In this document: positions 45,201 to 55,869 of the stretch, in pieces
Numbering within the stretch: position 1 is the first letter of the stretch
How the letters are laid out: every line of letters starts with the position of its first letter
From: Pomacea canaliculata
Taxonomy: Eukaryota > Mollusca > Gastropoda > Architaenioglossa > Ampullariidae
Reading direction: 5' to 3'
Length of the DNA stretch: 64,000 nucleotides
Assembly: GCF_003073045.1 (NCBI RefSeq)
Contig: NC_037600.1
Coordinates: forward strand, 13,020,515-13,084,514
Translations under genes and position numbers: made by a program
Notes under the pieces: model-generated
Database searches by the model: none
Told to the model about the DNA's origin: nothing
Seen by the model: only the letters and a program-made list of their open reading frames with translations

Positions 45201-45518
45201 ATTCTCAAGTTAGTCCAGGAGCAGAGTATTCAGTTAGAGGAAAACCAACTCGGACTGTATTAGAAGCTACTTGACTAAGTGATTTCTGTTCAATCTTCTT
45301 TTTGTTGGTGTCTTTGCAGCGGGTCTGATGATAAACAGGGCTATTTATGGGATCGACATTATGGCATTTGTCTCAACCACTTTCCACATGACGATGTTGT
45401 CAACACTGTTGCTTTTAACCCATGTGATGAAGAAATGCTGGTCACTGTTGGGGATGATCATAAGATCAAGGTGTGGTATTCGCGGCATAAGAAACGCCAG
45501 GTTAAAGGTTATTGTTAA
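39233..45518 (+). CDS. F-box/WD40 protein 5-like, tandem copy C
   Basis: Seven exons, 39,233-39,421, 39,778-39,963, 42,691-42,853, 43,469-43,602, 43,818-44,356, 44,720-44,935 and 45,320-45,518, in phase (1,626 nt, 541 aa). The F-box is NLPDSLLLEIFSHLSPKCLG. WD40 parts: VLHVSFSHNGRMFATTSKDR, CPKFNKSDTLLLVSGP, NGAWYNDSYFLSGA, LLIFSMGVDMHVPHAVGIKL, VIDMHGRIIDMALSPDQR, AFLFLDVSKHYVARSGSDD, KQGYLWDRHYG and GDDHKIKVWYSRH. Intron phases (0,0,1,0,2,2) match copies A and B. It is the most shortened copy: exon 3 lacks 15 nt, and the linker exon gives about 180 residues against about 373 in A. Intron 2 is swollen to 2.7 kb by nested LINEs. Function is inferred as in FBXW5, with substrate choice possibly changed. 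Confidence 0.92.
40290..42420 (-). mobile_element. RNase H-bearing LINE (I/Nimb-like) relic, split by another LINE
   Basis: The minus strand has two parts of one LINE polyprotein in order. At 42,420-42,111: GMVNRAVKMVIM, then VCTSSVQPYLEYVFSSW, VQNAALCLITGGLKTIPITA and ALEKTTALHSMDEG, the post-RT part. At 40,770-40,290: TFQWIHSHCNVHENEEA, the conserved end of a LINE RNase H domain (compare xWIPSHCxVxGNExAD). Between the two lies a plus-strand LINE (40,772-42,058). The element is old and broken in several places. The presence of RNase H points to the I/Nimb group. Confidence 0.65.
40772..42058 (+). mobile_element. RTE-like LINE relic inserted into another LINE
   Basis: Plus-strand RT blocks: WSKLPKRGDLYQCNKWRRIM, LLSIPSKVLARIILERLKK, EQAGFRQDRSCPDQIATLRI, YGFPPKLINIIQGLYKDSS and ILSPTIFLIVIEWILRKT, then the C-terminal VGRPKQTWKRTVESEAKD. 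The end is a short AACTAAA-type repeat tail. It belongs to the same broad type as the LINE at 16,915 but is much more decayed, with many stops and frame changes. It interrupts the minus-strand RNase H-bearing LINE, so it is the younger of the two insertions. Confidence 0.75.
42419..42483. repeat. Perfect 31-bp inverted repeat with 3-base loop
   Basis: Arm 42,419-42,449 (ends TTCTTATGTATG), loop AAC at 42,450-42,452, arm 42,453-42,483 (starts CATACATAAGAA). All 31 positions pair. It adjoins the end of the minus-strand LINE relic, in intron 2 of FBXW5-like copy C. Confidence 0.97.
45005..45260 (+). mobile_element. Possible Tc1/mariner relic
   Basis: CACTATGGACAAAAATTTTG at about 45,008 looks like a Tc1-type terminal repeat, and a following degenerate stretch reads MQYAKSVKQIAVVICTS, then RGKPTRTV, reminiscent of the N-terminal HTH and GRPRxT part of Tc1 transposases. 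No right end was found. Weak. Confidence 0.25.
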
Positions 45519-48418
45519 AGTTGTTTACATTCTGCTTTTTTTCATGAATTACCTGTGAAAAATGTACATTTTTAAAAATCCTAAAGTATTACATGATTAG
45601 AGGACAGGAAGATGGGTACTTAAATTGCTGTGAGAACTATTCTATGATTTTTGTTTGTTTGGATAGCTTAGTGTTTTGTTGTTGCATTTTAATGTTTAAC
45701 TTCATTTTGCCTGAAGCTGGACTGTGGAGATGCCAATTACTGTTTAGGGAAGAAGAATATTAAGGGGAACTTGTTTTGTTAGCAGGCACTACAGCAGCTC
45801 TTGGCAGCAAAAAGAATTATGTGTTGCTAATGCTGAAACAGCATTCATAGTGTAGTGTGTCAGACATGTCCTGCTGGGCAAGTTTAGAAAGCCAATGGAA
45901 TGAAGTATCTAACACATCAGTCCACCGAGTTGATTAGAGATGCTAGAGCAATTAAAAATATTATTGACCAGTTAAGACAAACATGGAAAATTATTAATGA
46001 GAAAGATATTGACAATTTTGGATCCAGTTGTAGGGTATTGTCCAACTACTTTAAATGTACAATACTGAATTACGTTTGGCATAATGCGAGTCTTAAAATG
46101 TAGGTACCTTGAGTATTACATCAACCATGAGGTGTAAACTCTGTTTCTTGATACATTTTGAAGTTTGCAAAAAAAAATAATAAACCATATATGGAAAGCA
46201 ACAGTAAGCAGTGGATAGATGACTTTTGAATGTGCGTGTAGAGGCATGTGAGAGTAATATTGTTTGATCTACAGGCTATGTCATTCAAAAGTTTATTGCT
46301 CTGGGAAAGAAATCTGCAAAAGAATTTTCTGTTGACTACATGAACAATATTCTATAACAAAGTATAACCAAAAGATGCAGAATCACACGCATACATCTTT
46401 CTCAACAACAACGGCTGCACTGTACAGCAAGAAACAGTCCAGTTCGAAACCAATCTGGGCTGGCGAAAATGCCAACTCCTACAGCAGCACACACTTCTGC
46501 TCTTTTTTCCCTATTCCCCTTGAACAGTCTGTGACAGATTGTCAAATCATCGTCACCACATCACACAAATGCAGCTCTGCTATGAAGAAGGGCCAGCTTC
46601 ATTTGAATCATCATTGGGATCTGCACACAGACAGCAGCAAACTAAAAGTTCCTGTTCCAGCGGTGCAAGTCAGAATGGTCTATGTAAGATCTATGCACTT
46701 TTTGTCTCATGCAACCCCATTTTCAGATCAGACTGGTTCTACTGCGCTGAAACAATGGTAGAATAGGCAGATGCTTTAGGTTTAGGATGTCACTGTCCAC
46801 AGCTCACACTTAGTTTTATCTCTGAACACCTCACTCCCCAATGACCTGAAAAGGTTAGGAGACAACCTTTACTCTTTTTTTTCTTCCTAGTTTCATATGT
46901 GCCAACAAAGTCCTTTCACAAAAAACCCCGGTTAAAGCACTTAAAGAAGAAAACTTCCCTTTCACTTTAGCTGGGAATAGCTAGCATTTTACGAAACTAA
47001 AGCATTAAGTAGAACAGTACAGATTGACCATGTACATGTTTGAAAACAGTTATACCTGTGCACACAGGAAAACTGTGAAAACAAACTATGGATAGTTTTT
47101 ATCCCTTTTGCACAGAATCTTGATGACAGTTGACAGTACATGAGCACTCAGCTCAAATGATGGCTTAGGTGAAAAATAAGCAGAAGGTAGAAGCCAGTTT
47201 TCTAAAATTGGGGCTTAAACAACTCGACTATATCTTTCAAGACTTCTTAGCTTATCTTCTGATACCAGGCTTCTGCGCGCTAAGACAAAGAAGTATAGAC
47301 AGAGGTCTTTCTCCTACCAAGTCTGATCAACCTGGAACTGATTACCCATCAGCCTCCGTCACTCTGATTCTTTTACCACCTTTAAGTCTAAACTTAAGAC
47401 ATATCTTTTCAGAAAGGTGAATAGTTGCAGTAAAGTCAATAAATCTATACAGAAGGATTACTAGGTGGGTGGATTGAAATAACGCTGAGCAGAGTGGCAG
47501 TGGTAGGTTTACAAAACCAGTTAATTAAATATTCTGTTCAGCTATTGGATAAGAACAGTGCAGCTGTCCTAAAATCGTTTGCCTAGGAAAGCACAACCCA
47601 TGCTAGCATCGTAACATTAAAACAACAAAATAACCTGGTTAAACCATGTAATAATAAAACATTATAAATTTGGTTTTGGTATAGTTTGAGAAAAAGAAGG
47701 TGTTGACAATGTGAAATTAAAAAAAAAATTAAATTAAGACTTATAGGCTGTTACCAAAAGGACTAGCATAATAAGCTCTCTAACAGCCCATGCATTTCTG
47801 TCTATTCTTCATTTAAAAACAGATATTCTGCTTGGTTCGTACCTCTCTAATCTCAGACATATAGATCTTAGAGACACCTTAATCAAATTTAGATGAGCAA
47901 TAATGAGTCTCAAGTGCTACAAAGTACTCTAAACTACTGCCCTCTATGCAATTATGTAAATTTTTTTTTGTTCGAAATATGCCAATTTACTAGTAGAATA
48001 TTAGTAGAATTATATAAACCCATTGAAGCGGCCATATTAATGGCTGACAAATATTTGGTAATGACTGACTGGCTAATAATCTTTACAAAGCATTGGAATG
48101 AAGGAATGAGGTGGTGTTACAATAGCCTTTTATTGCTGTTTTACACTTTGTACCACTATCCTTCCATGGCTGTACCTTGCTGATTAAATATCATCTTTAC
48201 CTGTACATAAATGTATATATATACCTATGTTGGAATTCAATTAAGATGTATCTTGTCGAATATGCTAATATTGTATAAACTGCACTATAATCCCATTGAT
48301 ATGGCTTTTCAATATAAAGTTTCATTCCTATTAATTTCAAATAAAAAAAAATAGTGTATGATTTGACTGAACTACACCTTTACCTTCATGATCATTTGGG
48401 ATAACATGATTATAACCT
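45519..48418. other. Intergenic interval, FBXW5-like copy C to PPP1R11
   Basis: No gene was recognised. AATAAA at 46,179-46,184 could end copy C transcripts. The longest open frame, 46,375-46,761, lacks domain character. A LINE fragment lies at about 47,280-47,430. Confidence 0.5.
47280..47430 (+). mobile_element. CR1/L2-type LINE C-terminal fragment
   Basis: In one plus-strand frame: LPISLRHSDSFTTFKSKLKT, then YLFRKV, the characteristic xLPxxLR...FKSxLKTxLF ending also seen at 27,570-27,970. Short and 5'-truncated. Confidence 0.65.
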
Positions 48419-50087
48419 TTAAAATTCAGGTTTACAGTTGCCAGAATTTGTAGTTTCAAAATACTGCACAGGTTCATTTATTATATCTTCGCCTTTTAAT
48501 GTGCACATACAGCCATGAATGCGCGCGCACACACACACACACAGTTGATAGGCATAATTACTATGATCATGATGTTTGCTTCCATGGCGAAAACACTTTC
48601 CCTTGTGTCCACGACAATGGTCTGTTTCATCATCGTCTTCGTCTGAAGACGATTCCCCAAACAGCTTCGGTTTTTCATAAATGCAGCAGCCTGTAAACAA
48701 ATATGAGTTTTTAATGGTCATTAAAAGCAACTACACTAATAATTTATATACCATTAGGACAGATTACATTCTAGTCCCAATATTGAATGCAAGACATATA
48801 TGCTTAAACAATGCCAGTACTGGAGAATGCAACCTGATGTTTGTCACATTGTTGATTTTGTGTGTAAATACTTTTTTGTAATCTAGAGTCTGAGAAATAA
48901 ATTTGTTTACAGACTCTATAGGTGGTTGATCCTCTTTTGTGTGCTTGCACACATGCAACACACATTAAAGATCTCAGGCTCAGTTGTGATGATAAGGAGA
49001 AAGCCATGTGCTATAGCCGGAAAACACAAAAACACAAGGCACGTACATACAGCTCATGTTAAACATGGCCATCTACACTTCAAAAGCTGTTACAGTGGAA
49101 GCATACAGCGTAGAATTGGTTTGTATGTCATCTGATTTCCAGATAAACAAGCACTGGCGGAAATAGGCCCAACTGCAACATCGCAAACAGTTACAGCAAA
49201 GGAAAGTCCAGTCAGATGGAAAGGTTCAAAACTTCACCTTTATGTTTCTGAGTATGTGTGTGGTCTAAATTCAAGTCCAATGATCTAAATACTTGTAAAA
49301 CATAAACTACAAATAATTGTTTCAAAATATTTTGGTGGAGGCGAGCTTTAATCATGGCAATAATAATTGGATGGAGAGAAAAATATAAATCCCTTATTAA
49401 CTAATTTCCCATTAAAGAAGTATCACTGTAGCTGATTATCAGACATTCAAAGAAAGTTCCCTTTGTACATTCATATAATTTATAAAATGGCATAATTTTA
49501 CATGTGATGTGGGTTTTACAGCTACAAACAGAGAAAAATCCTGCAATGACTAATTAATGCTACCTGAAACTGTGAACAAAAGATTTTATGTAATGCATAA
49601 GGCAAACTGAAGACCTTCAAAATTCTTACATTTTGACTTCCTTTTGTTCATGTGTTCATTGTCTATTGTTTCTGTTGACCACTTCACCTTCTTGTCAGGT
49701 TTGGGATTTTTCAATTTTAGATGCAGTGTGGGTCCATGCTGCTGCAGTAATAAACAAACCAGATTTGGGTTACTTAATGCGCTTACAGAAATCAATATAA
49801 AATGATAAATATACTTATGGCGTTACAAAGTCAGCTGTGGTTACAATATACAAAAACATGACAGTCTAAACATACAACATGCAGCAAAGGCAGCTGAAGT
49901 GAAACAATACAAACATTAGTACAGTGACTGACACCATGACCAGACCCAGACAGCAGCGCACATGAAGCAAACTGAACTTCACTATGTGTAAATTGCCAGT
50001 GTTTACTTCTACCTGTGTCTCCTCTTCTTCTGTTATTGTTTCTGTAACTGTCACATTATCATTCGTCATGGTATTTTCTTCTGCCAT
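48419..50087 (-). CDS. PPP1R11: PPP1R11 (protein phosphatase 1 inhibitor-3 / E3 ligase)
   Basis: Three exons on the minus strand: 50,087-50,013, 49,741-49,630 and 48,690-48,419, in phase (459 nt, 152 aa). Family marks: TVTETITEEEETQ near the N-terminus, LHLKLKNPKPDKKVKW with the PP1-binding K-V-x-W, TIDNEHMNKRKSKC across the second intron, CCIYEKPKLFGESSSDEDDD, then HCRGHKGKC. In vertebrates this small, disordered protein inhibits PP1 catalytic subunits, and its Cys/His-rich part has been linked to ubiquitin-ligase activity. Human PPP1R11 is 126 aa; here the C-terminus differs, running through a CA/GT microsatellite (CVCVCARIHGCM) to a TAA at 48,419. The first ATG in frame is 50,087. The last part of the tail could be lineage-specific or could hide an unseen splice. 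Confidence 0.92.
48521..48543. repeat. CG/CA microsatellite within the PPP1R11 frame
   Basis: GCGCGCGCACACACACAC on the plus strand. On the coding (minus) strand it encodes CVCVCAR within the C-terminal tail. Dinucleotide slippage would shift the frame of all residues after it. Confidence 0.9.
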
Positions 50088-52828
50088 TCTAATCAAGAAT
50101 GTTGTAGATGGAATTGTTGGCTGCGCATCTCCAGCCTCGACTTTGCGATGATCGAGAAAGTAAACAAGGGGTTACGTCCCTGTGAAATGCAAAAATGCGG
50201 ATCAGAAAAAGAAAGAAATATTTATATCTATCATTATATTCACCAGCAACACTCTACATTAAAAACGAAAGAAAAGAAATATAAAATACTTTTATATAAA
50301 ATAAAATACTTTTTCCACTATTTTCATCGCGAAACTTCTGTATATGTACTAGAAAAAAGAACGAGGCCGAGAACGTAGTACAAAAATAAGATCCAACCTC
50401 CCCTCCCCCGAGACACTGACACCTTCCTCCCATCCACACTGTAACAGACAGCTGCATGCTCGCATGTTTACAATTTTTAGAATGTAGGTAAGATTTTGAA
50501 TTGCTCAGCAGCAGCTCTGCATGAATGAAAGCGACCGCATGAACTGCAGGCTAATACCAGCGGCAGTAGCGACAGCGCGGAGGAAGAATTTCCGGGCTCG
50601 GCGCCTTTCCACATGAACATAGTAAATTAACTGTGTAAAATATGGTGTAAACCACTTTCATTTATTTCCTCCCCGTCCCCGTTGTCATCCTTGACAGCCT
50701 CTAGACATATTACTTAAAAAAATCTTTTCAATGCATGGCCCGATGTAATGGAGAGGAGTAAAGTGAGCACTATAATCACGGACGTGTGTAGTCGGACTGC
50801 TGTCTGTCTGCCGAGACCAACGCTTAGCCTCATGCGAAGTTCGCCGCTGTTTAGTCTCGGTGAGCCGTAACAAAGAATGTGAATAGACCGGAAGCTTTGT
50901 AGTCTCATGACTCGTTTTAGTAGTTAACTGGAAAAAATCGTCTGCCAGCAGTCCAGGGACATTCGTGCTATAACAGCTCGTATCAGGAACACTGGAGTAT
51001 TTATCTGTTTATGTCAGTTATTTTTTAACCCTTTTCTATAACCCCTGAACTGTACTAAGTATCGTGTAAAGGCGTAATTGATAAATTATTAGTTTAATCA
51101 GTTTTTATTTATTTTATCGTGCAATCCGTCTTTCATTCGCCTGAAATCACGAGTTATGAAGCAGCTAGAGGTTGGGGTGGCGACTATATATATATACACT
51201 AATAAATTGTAGTAAAAAAAAAAAGGCGATAAAACTGAAGTGTTGAACTATGCTCACGCTGGAAGTACGAGTGAGGTGTCACTCATGTCACATTACTTCA
51301 CCATGACAACAGGCGACTATTTGGATCCCCCACATAAAGGAAGGAAGGATCAATGTCCTGCTTGGAACAGACCAGAGACTTTATTTATAGTCTCTGTACA
51401 GATGAGAGCGAGAGGATGCCAACTGACATTGATTCGCCAGTGAATGAACATAATCCATTAAACTAGCTGTCGGCGACTCGATCTGTGACGAGCACACCTG
51501 TGAACACCTGCAGGTAATATTCGGTCATCAGTTTGACTCCTTCGTCCCCACCTCCCCCCGATCGGCGGAAACCCATAGATTATCAGCCGACTGTGCGGCT
51601 GTTTACAATTTTAATTTATTTAATACTTTGTGTTGAATGATTATCGCCAGTTTCTTGAGCTTTTTTGTTTAGGATTGGGATATTATGTGGCTTTGTAAGA
51701 ATCATTTCTCGAGGGTGCGAGCGATGTTCTAAGCCCTACTTTTAAGGCTTAATTTTATCAGACGCAAAAAAGACCCCAACCTAAAATACCCCTTTTACCC
51801 GGTGTATTAAAGGTAGCTTTATTAGCACTACATAACTCCATGCCCTGCTTTCCCCTTTTTATTTGGATCCTACCTGTTACACTTATCCAGTTAGGAATTG
51901 CATGCACCCTCGTGAAAAAAAAAGCTGTGCTATAAAATTATGGTGTATGTGCTTTCTCTAGAGCAATTTCTTCTTTTTAATAGTTACGTACAAGTTATTT
52001 AACGGTTACTGGTGTTTTGAGTATTTCTAAAACATCAATTAAACATTTTTTTAAAAATCTATAATGTATGGTAACTAGAAGTAACTGCAAGTGAACTAGC
52101 ACGTTGAGCTTAAGCTGAATCGAAACCACCCAAACTTTTGGTTTCCAAGACAATCGTTTATAACGCGTCTCCTGGGAAGCCGCCATGTTTTGCTGTCGTC
52201 ACTCCATCAGGTGCAAGAGCTCCTATACAGGTGCTCTCTTCAAAGCGCTGGAATCGTTTATCTGGGGATAGTGCCACGTTTTCAATCGCTGTAAAGTGAG
52301 AAAGAGCCGCGCAAATTGGAGAAGACTGACATGATAGAGGGATGCTGTTTTTGTCAAATAATCATTAATCAGGGTCACTTTGTTTTCCTTCACAAAATAG
52401 TACGGAAACGTGGCCCGACCTTCGAGAACCCACCCGCAGCTGTTTTATATTCTATGAGAATCTATGAGAAACCCAAACTTTTAAGCGGAATCATCTCTCC
52501 TTTAAAGCCCAACGTGCTACTCAACTTGCCTTTTTCTTTCACGACCACACAGTGCATGCAATAATTAATCTAAACGAGAAACCCACGCAGACGATTGATC
52601 AATAAAAACGTTCAGGTTCGAGTGAAGACTATGTTTATTTGCAAGTTTTCGAGAAAAATCTGTATCTACTATCCACGATTTTTGACTTTACAGACTCCAT
52701 CCTCTACAAAGAGTCGACTCGAGCTTGGCTACCTTCGCAGCTGACGTGCACTGGGCGTGGCCGTCCAATCCAAAGTTCATCTGGCGACGTCCAGCACGAG
52801 CGAGGTATCGAGGGTCCTAGTGCGGAAG
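50088..52828. other. Intergenic interval with the PPP1R11 promoter
   Basis: No coding exon recognised. The segment 50,510-50,620 is richer in CpG than its surroundings and could belong to the PPP1R11 upstream region. A TATATATATA run is at about 51,186. The next gene's start codon is at 52,829. Confidence 0.45.
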
Positions 52829-53263
52829 ATGCTCAGGACATTTTTGTCCATCTGTCGGCCGGATGGGGCCAGGACCTCCATCAGCCGCAATGCACGCTGG
52901 GCCGCACGTGAAAGCAGCGGATTGTTTCTGTTTACATTTGTCACGGTCTGCTTCCTTGCCTGCTGCTTCGCCCGGCCTGTCGCTCGAGGAGAGCCTCCTA
53001 CTCCTGTTCTGACGTCACATCCGGAAGAGGTATCGACGAGCTGCACACGTTGTGATGACCAGGACTGCAACAGTTCAAGCATACTATTTACACACATCAT
53101 CCCCACAGCTGATCCCTTCCCGCAGGCCTCTGGCACTGGCACCAGAAGTCTTTTTGCGGACAGGCTGAGAAAATTTAACGATTTCTTTTACAATGGAGGC
53201 GTCCTACTCTTTTTGGCTGCAGTGTGTTTGTGTTGTTTCTGCTGCTGTTGGTTTGTCGATTAG
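52829..53263 (+). CDS. Small membrane protein, function unknown
   Basis: Open frame of 144 aa from the ATG at 52,829 (the frame upstream lacks another ATG). It has a hydrophobic segment at about residues 30-48 (GLFLFTFVTVCFLACCF), likely a signal anchor, a short polar middle with a CTRCDDQDC cluster and one N-x-S site (CNSSS), and a C-terminal membrane segment (GGVLLFLAAVCLCCFCCCWF) only two residues from the stop. The Cys cluster in the last segment would suit palmitoylation. AATAAA at 53,304-53,309 lies 41 bases after the stop. I do not recognise the family. It stands upstream of two receptor-like genes in the same orientation. It could be the last exon of a longer gene. Confidence 0.45.
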   Translation: MLRTFLSICRPDGARTSISRNARWAARESSGLFLFTFVTVCFLACCFARPVARGEPPTPVLTSHPEEVSTSCTRCDDQDCNSSSILFTHIIPTADPFPQASGTGTRSLFADRLRKFNDFFYNGGVLLFLAAVCLCCFCCCWFVD

Positions 53264-53303
53264 CAATTAACGTCACTTTGAAAATGCTCTTCATTGTTTC
53301 GCT

Positions 53304-53309
53304 AATAAA
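53304..53309 (+). promoter_or_regulatory. AATAAA polyadenylation signal
   Basis: Canonical hexamer shortly after the stop of the small membrane protein frame, supporting it as a real transcript end. Confidence 0.45.
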
Positions 53310-55869
53310 TATACATATGTGATAAACAAAATGTTGTTTTATAGAAGGGTGAATCGAGGAGCAGATGACTTTATGATTTAAAAAAAAAAAAAAATTATTT
53401 GTACGATCTCTTAAGTGTATTCAGTTCTGGGCTAACGCCTGCCTATTCGTTACTTTCAAATAACACAAAAATAGATAGCATCGTAAATTTTTTCGTGAAT
53501 TTTTGAAAGGAATATGAAGCTATGTTTTATATAACTGTCATGTACCAGACATATTCGTGCTATGGGATCGCAGATGTGCAGTGAATACTGATGCGACACT
53601 CTGTGTTTGTATGTTGAGGTTGACCTGGTCGGTTCAAGAAAAACATTGACTTTTACTTTAAAATCTCTTTGTCGACGGTTCCCATTAAAAGGATTTAGTA
53701 TATGTAATATCTATGTTTGTACCTATAATGACATGCACGTGTTGCACAATGGCGTATGAAACCCACAGTATAACCGCTTAACACACTCTATAACCGATAA
53801 GTAACATCTGTTTACATCTGAATGTAACATCTGTTTACAAGACTGGCCGTCGGTGGCTTTCGTACACCACGTGCGCTGTGTGCATGCATGCTCGTGTACT
53901 CGACATGTGCTCACACACCGAGCAAATCGCTCTTTGACTTCCCTCTGTGTTTCCCTTACCACGTGTAAAATGCAATGATATTTAATAACAATTAATAATA
54001 AACACACACAGTAGCTAATAATGACAGAAGCATGGAAAATGTTAACCCCATCATCTTCGAATTCAGTCACCGCAGGTTCGCCAGAGACACGCGAGACTAT
54101 TAGCGATCTCTTCTGAACTCGCTAATATAAACAAGTGGTCTGGCCTTGGGACGGCAAGGGTCAAAATGGAGAAAAAAAAACTTTTAAAAACCCGGATCTT
54201 GAGGGAAAGGGAACGGATTAGTGGGTCTGACTGTCTAGGGAAAGGAACAAAAACAAGCAAAAGCATGTGAAATTTTAGTGGAAGATGGCTCACACTTTTG
54301 TTGCAGATAACTCGTCCACTTATGGGAGTATGTTAGGAATTTTCTAAGAGAAAAAGACGACTGTCATGTTCAGATAAACTGCCGAAGTTATTCATATACT
54401 CGACAACAAGTGTCCTGTTAAAAATGCCCTCCCTACCTCCCTCCTTTGTGAAGAACGGATCAAGTTAGTTGATGAAGCCACATCCGCTTGTGTTGTGTGT
54501 TGGGTGCTGTCCCTGCCAGAGGATACTTGTTGTGATTTGAGTTTCATTCCGCCTCAAAGCCACGTGTCGCAAATCCTTTATTGCAGCTGGTGTAGGAGCA
54601 GACGATCTAGGTTGCAAGTACATGTAAACAATGTTCCGGATGGAATGTATTAGCCTATAAAGGTAAGGGTAAATACGGGGACTGCAGCAAAACACGCAGG
54701 AAGGCGCTGCCGAGATACCAGCAAGGTGTGTTTGGCTTTCATGAACCTGAGACCGGCTGAAAGATGGTATGTACATGACATCATTGTCCCTGGTTTTGTC
54801 TTGAAATTATTCTGTGCCAAAACGGAGTCGAGAAATTTCTGCAGGCACTTTCTGATTTATAGCGGATAGCTTTAACTGATAACGATTTAGTATTTAAGAG
54901 ATGGGAAAATAAAAGTGTTTACATCTTTCAGTTCAGTGTTTAGTGAAAAATGTTCAGTATCCCCCGAGAGGTCCGGATCCTTCTTATTCACAATGATCTC
55001 TAAAGGTTAAAGGCCATTATCCGTTATCTAGACACTGGAGGTAGTACAAGAGAAGAACATCCGCGACACAAGTTTCCACGGCGACGGAGGACGGGTAGAT
55101 CATGGACCCACCCGTCCTTGGGCAAACAGGGCGAGAGTCTGGGGTGTTGTGAGTTCGTGAAGTGCGGTCTGCAGCAAAACAACATGCAAAGCTTTTAACT
55201 TCGCAGTTACAAGTGTGATCAGTGCATCGTCCTAAAGATTAAAGAAATGTTGTGGTTGAATAATAACATGAACGTCTGGATTGTCGCGCAGATCACCATC
55301 CGGGGGCTGGTTGCTAGGAGAAGTGTTTGTGAAGCGATGGGACACAGGGCTTTTTTCATTTTTTGAGGACTTGAGCAACTTTGTATAGGTGGTGGATAAA
55401 TGCATTTTTATTTATTTATTTATTTTTTTATTGATTTTTTTTTTGCAGGTTACAAGCAATGTCTTTAACTGTCCAGAATGTACAACAATACAAGAGCCAG
55501 AGCAGATTCTTTGAATTTTGAGGGAAGGAGAACTGAGGAGACAGAATCCACGAAAATGATTAAGAATAATCAAAAATAAGAAGAAAAAAGATAAACTCTT
55601 CATTCGACAGCCAGAAATATTGTGACTCTTTTTCGGAAGATACTGTAAATAAGATGAAACAAGAAATACGAATATCGGTCAAATCGTCAGCTGTGTCTGC
55701 GGAAAAAACATAAGAAATAAGCAAGCAGCTGGAGAGTTTGACTGACTGCTCCTGCATGGAGATACGTCTGCAAAAAGATGGAGAAGCGATCGAAAAATAA
55801 ACAAGAACTGTATGTTTTGAGCAGAAGACCGGTGTCAGAGACATTTTTCAAGTTATAGACTAGCAATTG
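53310..55869. other. Intergenic / probable 5'UTR of the first receptor-like gene
   Basis: No coding exon recognised. A donor-like AAAGATG|GTATGT at about 54,769 and an acceptor-like TTTTTTTTTGCAG at 55,449 could bound a 5'UTR intron of the gene starting at 55,870. Confidence 0.35.

Noticed and set aside
46375-46761. 128-codon frame between FBXW5-like copy C and PPP1R11
   Set aside because: Low-complexity composition, no domain, no signal for translation, and no neighbouring exon; likely chance.
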